The notes under the pieces were generated by a model. The model did no database searches, had not been told where the DNA came from, and was given only the letters and a program-made list of their open reading frames with translations. Shown in pieces: positions 1-8,700 of a stretch of DNA of 22,571 nt; the stretch's first letter is position 1; each line of letters opens with the position of its first letter. A program made the position numbers and the translations under genes. The stretch is from Bacillota bacterium (lineage in GTDB: Bacteria; Bacillota; Clostridia; Lachnospirales; Lachnospiraceae): positions 1 through 22,571 of the forward strand of contig JAIIAN010000025.1 of NCBI GenBank assembly GCA_022717655.1. The letters run 5' to 3'.

Positions 1-1941
1 ATATCTGTTATCCACTTTTGTTACCGGATATTCTTTTCCATCTACAACTGCCTTTTCCGGTTCAAATTCTGTTGCATTCGAACTTTCAAATCCAAGCTGA
101 ATCTCTTCTTTTTTCTCAAATGTTGTGCTCGGCATTTGATTTTTATACGTTGCAATGTTTGCAATCTGCCACTGATAATCAATCACCAGTTCCAGATCTT
201 TTGTCTCCTGCAACACACCAGTATGATCTTCCTTGTGATCCGTCAGTTCATCTGTCGCACGATTATAGTTGACCGTGAAATCCGCTTTATATTTTTTTCC
301 TTCCTCTACCGGGATTTCAATCGTGTTCTCACCAACGGAAAGTTGTTCCTGCTGTATGGATTCCTCTGACTCATTTTTGATGTCTAACTGTGCAGATGTC
401 ACACTTTTCTCTTCATCTTTTAAGTTAAATGAAAGGGTCAGTGTGGAGTTCTTGATATCTTCTTTCACGATATAATTTTCTATTGATGGAATATCTTTTA
501 ACACATCTATAGAGATTGTATAATCTATCGGAACTCGTTTTCCAGTATTTAATAGCACTTCTGTAAAATGATATTCTTTGATTCCAGACTGCCCGACTGC
601 ACCTGCCGATACGGAATAAACACCATCCTCCCCTTTTTGGACATCGTATTCCTTGCCGTCTACCATCATCTTTTCAATCTTGGCACCATAGCTCACTTCC
701 CCATAGAAACGCAGAGTAATATCCTTACCCTTTTCCGGATAATAGCTTTCCTGCCCTGGGTCTGATAACTCAACTGTGTAGTCCAGTGTCTTTTCTATCT
801 TCTGCACCAGAAGTGTAAGGTCTGTTACAGTAATCTCCCCATCGCTGTTTATATCTGCATTCTTAATTGCCTTCTCTGAAAGCTCTCCCTGATGAATGAG
901 ATACTGCTCTAACAGTTCTACATCTTTATAATCGACCACGCCATCTTCATTAAGTTCGCCCTTTGCTGCGTAGTTTGCTGCTACTGAGATACCAGTAACA
1001 ATTGTCTGTACTGAAATCACCCCGACAACAATCAATAATGTCCATTTTTGATTGCGTTTAAGCTGTTTCCAATTCTTGTTCTTTTTCTTATCTGATTTTT
1101 TTACGATATAAAAAATTACAAGACCAGATTCTACTACAATCAGCAAGATCCAAAACTCCCAGTTTGTTGTATCTCCTGTTCGTGTCGCCTCTGCTTTTTG
1201 AGTCTCTGCTTTTTGAGTCTCTGCTGATGTTTCGATTTCATTTTTTTTGGTCGTATTCCCTTTAGATGTGTCAGATGGATTTGTTATATCTGACTTCTGA
1301 TTCTTCTTTGAATCGTCCTTCCCATCATCTTTTTTGTCATTTTGGGAATTATCTTTTAGACTATCCTTTGAATTATCTTTGGAATCATCTTTTGGGTCGT
1401 CCTTTGAATCCTCTTTCGAATCATCTTTCGAATCATCTTTCGGCTCTTCCTGCTTTTCAATGATATCAACCTGAGCACTTGCGTCGCCACCTATAATGTC
1501 CACTTTTCCTTCCGATGTGACAACATCCTGAAGTGTTACATTCTCCACTTTGGCTTTAATCTCTTTTTTCGTGGTCAATGTCACCGTCATTACGGCTTCT
1601 GCCGTTTTACTGCCGGCTCTTTTAATCGCAACGAGTTCTCCTGTTTTCGGATTAAAACGCAATTGTTCCCAGTCATTTAACGACTGAAAATCCGATTGTT
1701 CCACTTCTTCAAACACATCTCTGTTATATTGAAGCGTTGCCTTATACGCATTAACTCCCTTCTCAATTTCCTCATAATCATCCAATCGCATCGTAAGTGT
1801 CAGCGTCTCTCCTGCTCTTACTTCTGCCTTATCCTGTTCCACTGTTGTTTTTATCCCTGATGCTGCCTGCACCGCCATGCATGACAACCCCAAGGTTAAG
1901 ACACTTAGAACGCCAATAAACCTTCTCTTTCGTTTTCCCAT
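1..1941 (-). CDS. Membrane-spanning surface protein with cohesin-like and dockerin domains (3' end cut by window)
   Basis: The first 647 codons are present; the reading frame runs off the left edge. Residues 1-27 form a signal peptide. Residues about 27-150 resemble a cohesin-type beta-sandwich (alternating strands, an 'AYKATLQYN' core strand). Residues about 165-258 are an Asp/Lys/Ser linker. A first membrane helix follows at 261-280, preceded by a 'TGDTTN' stretch like the tail of cell-wall anchored proteins but without LP. A Lys-rich loop and a second helix (300-322) come next. After these is a dockerin-like pair of calcium loops around N331 and D363 ('DINSDGEITVTD'), then beta-rich repeats ending at the edge. 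I checked codon phase through the linker and both helices and saw no frameshift. The predicted topology puts both the cohesin-like and the dockerin parts outside. Start: ATG at 1939-1941 after an AGAAAGGATG site. Function is inferred: surface scaffolding or adhesion. Confidence 0.85.
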   Translation of the reverse strand, partial: MGKRKRRFIGVLSVLTLGLSCMAVQAASGIKTTVEQDKAEVRAGETLTLTMRLDDYEEIEKGVNAYKATLQYNRDVFEEVEQSDFQSLNDWEQLRFNPKTGELVAIKRAGSKTAEAVMTVTLTTKKEIKAKVENVTLQDVVTSEGKVDIIGGDASAQVDIIEKQEEPKDDSKDDSKEDSKDDPKDDSKDNSKDSLKDNSQNDKKDDGKDDSKKNQKSDITNPSDTSKGNTTKKNEIETSAETQKAETQKAEATRTGDTTNWEFWILLIVVESGLVIFYIVKKSDKKKNKNWKQLKRNQKWTLLIVVGVISVQTIVTGISVAANYAAKGELNEDGVVDYKDVELLEQYLIHQGELSEKAIKNADINSDGEITVTDLTLLVQKIEKTLDYTVELSDPGQESYYPEKGKDITLRFYGEVSYGAKIEKMMVDGKEYDVQKGEDGVYSVSAGAVGQSGIKEYHFTEVLLNTGKRVPIDYTISIDVLKDIPSIENYIVKEDIKNSTLTLSFNLKDEEKSVTSAQLDIKNESEESIQQEQLSVGENTIEIPVEEGKKYKADFTVNYNRATDELTDHKEDHTGVLQETKDLELVIDYQWQIANIATYKNQMPSTTFEKKEEIQLGFESSNATEFEPEKAVVDGKEYPVTKVDNRY

Positions 1942-1969
1942 AACTTCATCCTTTCTTCTCATACTGTAC

Positions 1970-2027
1970 CTTACCTGAGTTTTTCTTTCCTTCTTTATTT
2001 CCATTTTTTTCATTTTTTTCAGGTAAG
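1970..2027 (-). promoter_or_regulatory. 9-bp inverted repeat in the leader of the cohesin/dockerin gene
   Basis: The arms at 2019-2027 and 1970-1978 read CTTACCTGA and TCAGGTAAG on the transcribed strand. They are perfect complements separated by 40 purine-rich bases. The repeat starts near the expected transcription start, just below the TATAAT box, so it could form a leader stem or be a pair of operator half-sites. Confidence 0.4.
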
Positions 2028-2030
2028 TTT

Positions 2031-2059
2031 ATTATACATGAGTCTGCTTACTTGTACCA
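2031..2059 (-). promoter_or_regulatory. Putative promoter of the cohesin/dockerin gene
   Basis: A perfect TATAAT -10 box lies at 2031-2036 (minus strand), with a 17-bp spacer to TGGTAC at 2054-2059, which is a poor -35. It sits below the terminator of the upstream foldase gene and about 90 bases above the start codon. Confidence 0.5.
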
Positions 2060-2071
2060 GATATTTTTCGC

Positions 2072-2111
2072 AAAATTAAAAGCGAAAAGCCCATTCCCTG
2101 AACTTTTCGCT
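2072..2111 (-). terminator. Rho-independent terminator of the foldase lipoprotein gene
   Basis: On the minus strand AGCGAAAAG pairs with CTTTTCGCT (9 bp, 13-base loop) and is followed by TTTAATTTT. It begins 12 bases after the stop codon at 2124. Confidence 0.8.
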
Positions 2112-2123
2112 CTCGCTGAAACA

Positions 2124-3458
2124 TTACTTCTTCTCGCTATTCTTTGTTGTATCCTTGCTACTGTCTTTTGTATCATCCTTGGAGTTGTCTTTACTACTGT
2201 CTTTGGAATCCTCTTCACTGCTGTCTTCTTTGCTGGCATTAGAATCCTCTTCACTGCTGTCTTCTTTGCTGGCATTAGAATCCTCTTCACTGCTATCGTC
2301 TTTGCTGGTATTAGAATCTGCTTCACTGCTGTCTTTTGATGAATCTGTTGTATCTTCAGATGTATCATCTGTCTTATCACTGTCTGTATCTTCGTCTTCC
2401 TCTTCTACCTGAACACAGCTCTCGAGCAGATAATCTGCTACCGCTTCCTGAATCATATTTGTACGAAGCGTATCCTCACCATACGCTTTTTCAAATTCAT
2501 CTGTATCATCATATCCCGCATCTTCCGCATATTCTTTTAATTTTCTCTTGTATTCTTTATCGGAAAGCTCCAGGTTCTTCTTTTTCGCAATCAGCTCACA
2601 TGCCATTCTTCTCTTAACATTATTTTCTGCCATCTCTGTCGCCTGTTTTTTAAATTCTTTTTGTGACACATTCATGTAGTTTTTCAGGAAATCTTCAAAT
2701 TCCATTCCGTACTGTTGTGCATAAGATATATAATAATCTTTGATAGAATCATATTCTTCATCCACTTCATCATTCGAGTATTTCTTCACTTCAACCTCAT
2801 CATCTAATGCTTCCAGAATCTCTGTGCGAAGTTCATTCTGATAAGATTTTTCATTGCTTGTCTGCATATTTGTCTTTAATTCTTCTTTGAATTCTTCTAC
2901 GGTCTTTGAAGTATCACTATTTTGTTTCACCCATTCATCAGAAAGTTCCGTATTATCATCTGTCGTATAAATCGTGTTCAATGTAATACTGAATGTAGCA
3001 ACTTTCCCTGCCAGATCCTGTGAGCTATATTCATCCGGGAACTTCACCTCAATATCAAATTTGTCTCCTGCCTGATGTCCTACAATCTGCTCTTCAAAGC
3101 CTTTGTAATCTCCATTTGCACTGATATAGGTATTCGATCCAAGTTTCAATAAGGTATCTGTTGCAGTTCCTCCGTCAAATGCTTTTCCATCAACTTTTCC
3201 AATATAGTCAAGATCTACGGTATCACCCTCTTGTGCTGCACGTCCTTTCACTTCTGTTCGCAGTGGATACGATTTCAGATAACTCTCGATCGTACTCTCA
3301 ACCGTCTCATCTGTCACTTCCGTTTTCTCAACTTTATCAATCTCTAATCCTTTATATTTTTTGATTGTAATATATTCGTTCGACATCGTGGTTCCACATC
3401 CGGCTAAAGATAATGCCATCATAGAAGCCAGTATTACTGCTAAAACTCTTTTTTTCAT
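2124..3458 (-). CDS. FKBP/trigger-factor-like peptidyl-prolyl isomerase lipoprotein
   Basis: A 444-residue predicted lipoprotein: residues 1-20 are a signal peptide ending in the lipobox LAGC (lipidated C21). Residues about 70-165 match the FKBP domain of trigger factor ('GDTVDLDYIGKVDGKAFDGG', then 'GFEEQIVGHQAGDKFD'). Residues about 170-345 form a helical, trigger-factor-C-like or SurA-like chaperone region. Residues 350-444 are a low-complexity Asp/Ser/Lys/Glu tail containing a 12-residue repeat. It probably folds secreted proteins at the outer face of the membrane, a PrsA-like role; cytoplasmic trigger factor is excluded by the lipobox. Start: ATG after AAGGAG, with its own promoter at 3527-3556 and terminator at 2072-2111, so it is monocistronic. 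Family assignment is firm; clients are unknown. Confidence 0.9.
   Translation of the reverse strand: MKKRVLAVILASMMALSLAGCGTTMSNEYITIKKYKGLEIDKVEKTEVTDETVESTIESYLKSYPLRTEVKGRAAQEGDTVDLDYIGKVDGKAFDGGTATDTLLKLGSNTYISANGDYKGFEEQIVGHQAGDKFDIEVKFPDEYSSQDLAGKVATFSITLNTIYTTDDNTELSDEWVKQNSDTSKTVEEFKEELKTNMQTSNEKSYQNELRTEILEALDDEVEVKKYSNDEVDEEYDSIKDYYISYAQQYGMEFEDFLKNYMNVSQKEFKKQATEMAENNVKRRMACELIAKKKNLELSDKEYKRKLKEYAEDAGYDDTDEFEKAYGEDTLRTNMIQEAVADYLLESCVQVEEEDEDTDSDKTDDTSEDTTDSSKDSSEADSNTSKDDSSEEDSNASKEDSSEEDSNASKEDSSEEDSKDSSKDNSKDDTKDSSKDTTKNSEKK
2206..2335 (-). repeat. 36-bp tandem repeat in the foldase tail
   Basis: Two identical 36-bp units (2206-2241 and 2242-2277), a third with three changes (2278-2313) and a partial fourth encode the 12-residue unit SSEEDSNASKED. 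The number of units is likely to vary between strains by slippage; reading frame is kept. Confidence 0.85.
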
Positions 3459-3526
3459 GATTTATTTTTCTCTCCTTGTATAGTTACCTTTTTTGTATCT
3501 GTTTTTGTTGAATTTTAGTTCATTTT

Positions 3527-3556
3527 ATCTTAACATGTCTTATTTTTCCATGTCAA
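3527..3556 (-). promoter_or_regulatory. Promoter of the foldase lipoprotein gene
   Basis: On the minus strand, a perfect TTGACA (3551-3556), an 18-bp spacer and TAAGAT (3527-3532) preceded by TGT, an extended -10. It lies about 70 bases upstream of the start codon. This is the clearest SigA-type promoter in the window. Confidence 0.75.
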
Positions 3557-3599
3557 GACACCGATTTTATTTTTTTCTTTGAATTTCAAATTATTTTTC

Positions 3600-3629
3600 T
3601 TGCTTTTCCTTATCTGTTTATCTTATAAT
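3600..3629 (+). promoter_or_regulatory. Putative promoter of the PepSY lipoprotein gene
   Basis: TTGCTT (3600-3605), an 18-bp spacer and a perfect TATAAT (3624-3629), about 70 bases before the start codon. It is divergent from the promoter at 3527-3556; the two -10 boxes are about 90 bases apart. Confidence 0.6.
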
Positions 3630-3697
3630 TTAACGTAAAAGAGGAGTCTTTTTAACTAAAATAATTTTGCAAAAGAAACGGAGGTTTATTCTTTATA

Positions 3698-4366
3698 ATG
3701 AAACGTAATCTACTAATTGTAACACTTTCCTGTATTGCACTCCTTTCCGGATGCAGCTCATCTAATGTACAGCCACAGACTTCAAATACGCCAGCCCAAA
3801 ACCAGTCTGACAGTACAGCAACACAAGGTCAGTCTGACAATACAGCCGCCCAGTCTGGTAGTGCAACGGCATCTTCCAATTCCAATGCTGCTGACAGTTC
3901 TTCCACCACGGCTTCCACGAATCTGATTTCCGAGGACGAAGCTCGTAACATCGCTTTATCGGATGCACAAGTTACAGAGGAGAATCTGGCAGATATCCGT
4001 ATCAAATTTTCTGTTGACGACGGAATTCAGGAATATGAAGTGGATTTTTATTCCGGTAATAAGGAATATAGCTATGATATCAATGCAGTAACCGGTGAGA
4101 TTTTAAGTAAAGACATGGATATCGAAAACGATTTTGGCAGTGCAGCATCTGCTAATGCTGCAATTCCTCTTGAAGAAGCCAGACAGACTGCATTGAATAA
4201 GGTTCCTGGAGCAACAACAAATGATATTCAAATCTCTCTTGACTCTGACGACGGAAAACTCCTCTACGAAGGTTCCATCTATTATAATCAACGTGAATAT
4301 GAATTTGAGATTGATGCCCAGACCGGTCAGATTTATTCATGGGAAGAAGAATCTATCTGGGACTGA
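3698..4366 (+). CDS. PepSY-domain lipoprotein
   Basis: The only plus-strand gene, 222 residues. Residues 1-18 are a signal peptide with lipobox LSGC (lipidated C19). Residues 20-76 are a Ser/Thr/Gln/Asn linker carrying near-repeats of 'QSDNTA'. Two PepSY domains follow at about 77-138 and 156-215; each has the 'EEAR..AL' helix start and the closing 'YEFEIDAQTGQI' type strand ('YSYDINAVTGEI' in the first). PepSY domains are known as small extracytoplasmic modules, in some cases inhibitors of secreted proteases or parts of envelope sensors; the target here is unknown. Start: ATG preceded by CGGAGG. It has its own promoter and a strong terminator, so it is a single-gene unit converging on the M60/cohesin genes. 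Confidence 0.9.
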   Translation: MKRNLLIVTLSCIALLSGCSSSNVQPQTSNTPAQNQSDSTATQGQSDNTAAQSGSATASSNSNAADSSSTTASTNLISEDEARNIALSDAQVTEENLADIRIKFSVDDGIQEYEVDFYSGNKEYSYDINAVTGEILSKDMDIENDFGSAASANAAIPLEEARQTALNKVPGATTNDIQISLDSDDGKLLYEGSIYYNQREYEFEIDAQTGQIYSWEEESIWD

Positions 4367-4407
4367 CAAATCTCTTCTGAACTTTTTTTCATATCCTTTG
4401 CAATATA

Positions 4408-4450
4408 AGATACGGAGCCGCCATTTCCGGCAGCCCCGTATCTTTTTTTT
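4408..4450 (+). terminator. Rho-independent terminator of the PepSY gene
   Basis: AGATACGG (4408-4415) pairs with CCGTATCT (4436-4443), with an inner GCCG/CGGC helix and a run of nine T (4442-4450). On the minus strand the stem is followed only by TTATATTG, so it is a weaker terminator in that direction, though it may also end the convergent gene that stops at 4493. Confidence 0.85.
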
Positions 4451-4492
4451 ATTTCTTTATTTACTTAATTTGCTTATTTTTTTGCTTATTTC

Positions 4493-5713
4493 TTATTTCT
4501 CTTTATTTTTTCTGCGTTTGATTACCCATGCAACTGCACCAGCTCCAAGAGCAATGATCAGGATTACCGCTGCTACAACTGCGCCTTTCTTATTGAATCC
4601 GATTTTGGTTTTTGCATCGGTTACATAAGCTTCTGATGCTGCTTCTTTGTCCTCATCTGATTCATCTGCATCTGACGCTGCCTGTGCATCCTCATCGGCT
4701 GCATATAGTTCCGGCATTTCCTGTGCATCCTCATCCGTTGCTGTTGTATCCACGCTTTCTTCCTTGTCCGTATCTTTTGCTACAAGAACAGAGTCTGGTC
4801 CTTTTGAGGAATCTATGACACTCACTTTTCCACTTTCTTTTGTCTTGGCTGCTGTTCCAGAGGACTTGGATGAGTTTATTTTGTAGGAACTAATTGTTGT
4901 TGTAGATTTGTTACCTCTACTTGTATTCTTTTTCGTATTATTTTTCTTCGTTGTATTAGACTTGTTACTTGAGTTTCCGGAACCACTCTGACTGGAACCA
5001 CTTGTCTGATTATTTCCAGAGTTTCCGGACTGATTGTTATTGGTATTTCCAGACTGATTTGTGTTTCCATTTGAATTATTTCCTGGATTCGGTTTTTCTG
5101 GTTCACTTGGTTTTTCCGGTTCACTTGGTTTTTCCGGTTCACTCGGTTTTTCCGGTTCGCTTGGTTTTTCCGGTTCTTTTGCTTCTTTGCTGACATTGAC
5201 CGGTTCAGAAGCTAACACCTCTTTTACTGTTTTACTTCCATACGCCGCATTGGCTGTCTGTAAGGAATCTTCTACATAGCTGACTGTCGCCTGCACGCCT
5301 GCTGTTTCATCTGCTGCATCCACTGTCAGACTTCCCAGATATACCTGGTCATCCTGACTAAAGATTCCCTTGTCATCTGCCACATACAAATAGAGCTGTC
5401 CATCCTGATATCGGCTTCCGGTTACTGCTTTCTCCAGTTCCTCCGGAAAAGAGAAGGACACTTCTTCCGCACCACTCTCTACCTTTACTTTAAGTGCAAG
5501 GGACACCGCTGTTGTCTGTTCCTCATAAGCATGATTGATGCCAACTGTTACTGCAACGGTTCCATCCTGCCCTTTTAACTGCACCTGATCCTGTATTTCC
5601 TGCTGTTCCTTCGACTCCGTTGTCTTGGCGTTTACGCCTTGGATACCACAAAAAACGACAGCTGCACAAGCAAGACCCATCAGTCCATATTTCATTTTAT
5701 TTGATCTTTTCAA
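4493..5713 (-). CDS. Membrane-anchored surface protein with cohesin-like domain and EPEKPS repeats
   Basis: A 406-residue protein. Residues 1-29 are a signal peptide (VNA end). Residues about 45-165 form a beta-rich domain resembling cohesin ('TVAVTVGIN' first strand; 'LYLYVADDKGIF' and 'VYLGSLTVDA' later strands). Residues 180-208 are EPEKPS repeats, about 209-300 a Ser/Asn/Gly linker, about 310-370 an acidic stretch, 377-398 a membrane helix, and then a basic tail. There is no LPXTG, so anchoring is by the helix. Start: TTG at 5711-5713, chosen because GAGGAG sits six bases upstream; the first ATG, at codon 7, would be too far. It directly follows the dockerin-bearing M60 gene, so I infer it tethers that enzyme. 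The cohesin call rests on pattern only; a general adhesin fold is the alternative. Confidence 0.85.
   Translation of the reverse strand: MKRSNKMKYGLMGLACAAVVFCGIQGVNAKTTESKEQQEIQDQVQLKGQDGTVAVTVGINHAYEEQTTAVSLALKVKVESGAEEVSFSFPEELEKAVTGSRYQDGQLYLYVADDKGIFSQDDQVYLGSLTVDAADETAGVQATVSYVEDSLQTANAAYGSKTVKEVLASEPVNVSKEAKEPEKPSEPEKPSEPEKPSEPEKPSEPEKPNPGNNSNGNTNQSGNTNNNQSGNSGNNQTSGSSQSGSGNSSNKSNTTKKNNTKKNTSRGNKSTTTISSYKINSSKSSGTAAKTKESGKVSVIDSSKGPDSVLVAKDTDKEESVDTTATDEDAQEMPELYAADEDAQAASDADESDEDKEAASEAYVTDAKTKIGFNKKGAVVAAVILIIALGAGAVAWVIKRRKNKEK
5090..5176 (-). repeat. 18-bp tandem repeat encoding EPEKPS
   Basis: About five consecutive 18-bp units encode Glu-Pro-Glu-Lys-Pro-Ser, the last ending in Asn. 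This is a typical rigid spacer of Gram-positive surface proteins that lifts the outer domain away from the membrane. Confidence 0.85.
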
Positions 5714-5739
5714 TGTTATCTCCTCGTACTGTCTTTTTT

Positions 5740-5769
5740 CGGTTCCTGCCTGATATCAGACAGGAACCG
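5740..5769 (-). other. Intergenic stem-loop between the M60 and cohesin-like genes
   Basis: CGGTTCCTGTCTG pairs with CAGGCAGGAACCG around an ATAT loop (13 bp, one wobble pair). On the minus strand the stem is followed by AAAAAA, not T, so it is not a standard terminator for the M60 gene. It may protect or process the mRNA or uncouple the two genes. Confidence 0.6.
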
Positions 5770-5786
5770 GATTCTTACCCTGATTC

Positions 5787-8700
5787 TTACTCTGCTTCAA
5801 ATTCAATCTTTTCCAGTGTATCCGGCATCTGCATCGGAAGTGTATCACTGACCAGACGCTGTCCTTCATTGGTGATTGCATTATCCACACGATAAAGCTC
5901 TGCACGAACCTTACCGGTTACACTTGGCACGTTGCCATCTGCATCCGGTGCAATCCAGTAGATCCAGGTACCGTCGCTGACTTCTCCAAGCAGTCCGTTC
6001 TTTGGAACTTCTGCCAGAATAATCTGCTCTGCCTGAATACTTCCATCCTCAGCCTCACCGCCGACGATGTTTCCTTCCTCATCATATAACAGAACTACAT
6101 TATACGCTGGATTTCCTTTGTATTTTCCCATAAATACCAGAGAACCGGCCGGAATCACCTTGCCCTCTTCATATTCATACTCTTTATCCAGAATACCAAC
6201 TGCACTGTTGATATTGTCTGCTTTGATACCTAAGGAAATGCTGTCTCCAGTTGGACCAAGTACATCTAACTCTGTAATTGCCACATTCTTGCCAGCTGTA
6301 TTCTTCGCTGTCAGACGCACATAAGATGCATCATAAGTTGCTACCCAAGGATCCTTATTCTCATTCTGGAAATACACGGTCTGGCTGCCCTTCTTATCTT
6401 CAAAGGAACCTTCTCTTACTGTCGTCCAGTTCTTTCCATCCTCACTGACTTCAATGGTAAATGCATCCATGCCATCTCCCTCTGCTACTGTATATTTCAG
6501 CGCAGATACTGCAAGACTCTGCTTCATCGCAATTGTCACATAAGCATCCTCTTTATCCGCTTTACCAATATAAGTATTGTCACTGTAATCATTGTCGATT
6601 ACTCTCATGACCGCCGGTTTTTCTTCCGGTTCACATGGATCCTGCTCTGTTGCATCGTTGGTTTCATCCTCTTTTGAGGTCATATTGGTTGTCACACTCC
6701 ACATTGTCTTGTCCAGACTTCCATCATGGGAAATGCGCACATCGCCAATCTGTTTTGCTGCAGAATAATAACCAAATTTATCCACTGCAATTGCCTCATA
6801 AGTCACCACACGGTTATTTAAAGTAGACACATGATCCTGCCACTCTACCGTTGCAGTTCCATCTTCGGCTGGTGCAAATCCGACTACCTCACGAGTCTTC
6901 TCTCCACCTTCATAAGTATATCTTACAATCTCATATCCAGACAGTACATTGGCATCCATATTTCCTTTGATCGTCAGATTTACCTCATTTGGTACCTGTG
7001 CATTGACGGTTGCCGTACTACTATCTTCAATCACATCCTGGTCTTTGATGTTTCCATCTGTTCCATTCTCAATCTCATACACTCTTGCATCATCATTTGC
7101 ATAATAGATTGCACGTTCCTCTTTCGCAAACTGCTGTGCATAAGCCAGTGTTCCTTCATTTGGAACCATACCCCAGCGGGTGAAATATTCTGTCAGATCT
7201 GCTTCTGCTGCTGCGCAGGACAGACGCATAAAGATCTGATCCTTGTCACCTTCCAGTTTCAGAGCCACACCACCTGGTGCCGGTGCACGGGAGGTATCTC
7301 TTGCATAAGTATCTACCCTTGCATAGAACAGGTTGTTGAACTGCTCTTCATAAGTATCATAAGTCTTAAAGTTATATCCTCTGTCGTATGCCAGATGGAG
7401 CTGCCAGTACATTGCAAGCTGTGTCGCCTGATTATCAGAACTTCCAATTGTATTGGAGGTCACTTTTTCATAGACATTTTTATATTTGAATCGAACGGAT
7501 TCGTTCGTATCTCTTGCTGTTGTAAGCTGTGCAAAGTAGTTGTTTGTAATCTCGGCTACTGCATAAGCACCCTGATTGATGTTGTGTCCCACCTCATGGG
7601 CAATTCCCCATCCAAAGAGATTTCCACTCACATACTTTCCGTTTTCGCTTTCAACCGGAACAGCAGTTGCAAGACCACCTACAGAACCCCACTCAATTCC
7701 GATATGATCTCCTGCCGCATACATAAATGCTCCGGCAAACATTCTCATGTATCGAATGTTCAAATGCTGGGATGGCAGTCGGTCTTTTGCTGACGCTGTC
7801 GCATCGTCTGTCAGACCCTTATGCTGATAGAACAGCACCATCATCTGATCCATTGCTTTTAAAGACTGATCCAGTTTCTTTGCACGTGTTGTCACATTCC
7901 CTGATCCAAGTGCCTTTGCAATCTGTTCTGCTGATACCGAATACATCATCTGATCCAGCATAATATCTGTCGCACCGGCAATACAATTCTGCTTATCATA
8001 ATCATATTTTGCACCGGTTCCCTCTTCCGCTGTCTCATGTTTTTTCTCATGAAGCTTCTCAATCTGGGACACATGTTCATCGAGTTCTTTCACATAAGCC
8101 TCAACTTTTTCCAGTCTCTGTGACTCATCCGTCACACCATAAAGATTCAGAACCGGAATCTTCACTCCACCGGATACACGTACTGCATACTGGTCCTTTG
8201 CATTATTACCGGTATACTGAACATACAATGCTCCACCGCCCTCTGCCGAAAGACTCTGCAGTTTCGGAATGGTTACTTCATTACGTCCCACTTTCAGGTT
8301 TGCAACTTCTGTTTTCACTGTGCTAGACTCTGCATGATACTGTGTCGCAATCAGTTTCAAAGAAGTATTAGAACCTGTCTTTAAGGAATTATGTCCTACA
8401 TAAATCACAACCTGCTCTCCTGCATAAGCAGAAACACCAAGTGGCTGCCATGCATTCAATCCGCTAAATCCAAGATGTCCATCCTTTGCTGCTGTAATCT
8501 GTGAAGAAATCGGAATCGTATCTCCAAGGGAAGTATCTAAAAGCCCTTTGGCATTATCGAGTTCCTTCTGAATGGATTCTCTCTCCGGATGGTACTCACC
8601 ACTCTTCTCATCCTTTGTATCCAGTCTCTTCTGGAGTGCTTCGATCTCTTTCTCTGTCACATCTGCTTTTAACTGCGTATGCAGATCATCCGCATACAGC

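Noticed and set aside
1141..1190. Sortase anchor (TGDT plus helix) in the left-edge protein
   Set aside because: The LP of LPXTG is missing and the chain continues past the helix into a loop, second helix and dockerin, so it is not a C-terminal sorting signal.
5740..5769. Terminator of the M60 gene
   Set aside because: On the minus strand the stem is followed by A residues; the T run lies on the wrong side.
6831..7793. A 320-codon open frame on the plus strand
   Set aside because: It is antisense to the M60 catalytic region, whose motifs are intact on the other strand. The product is Cys/Ile/Ser-rich without any domain pattern.
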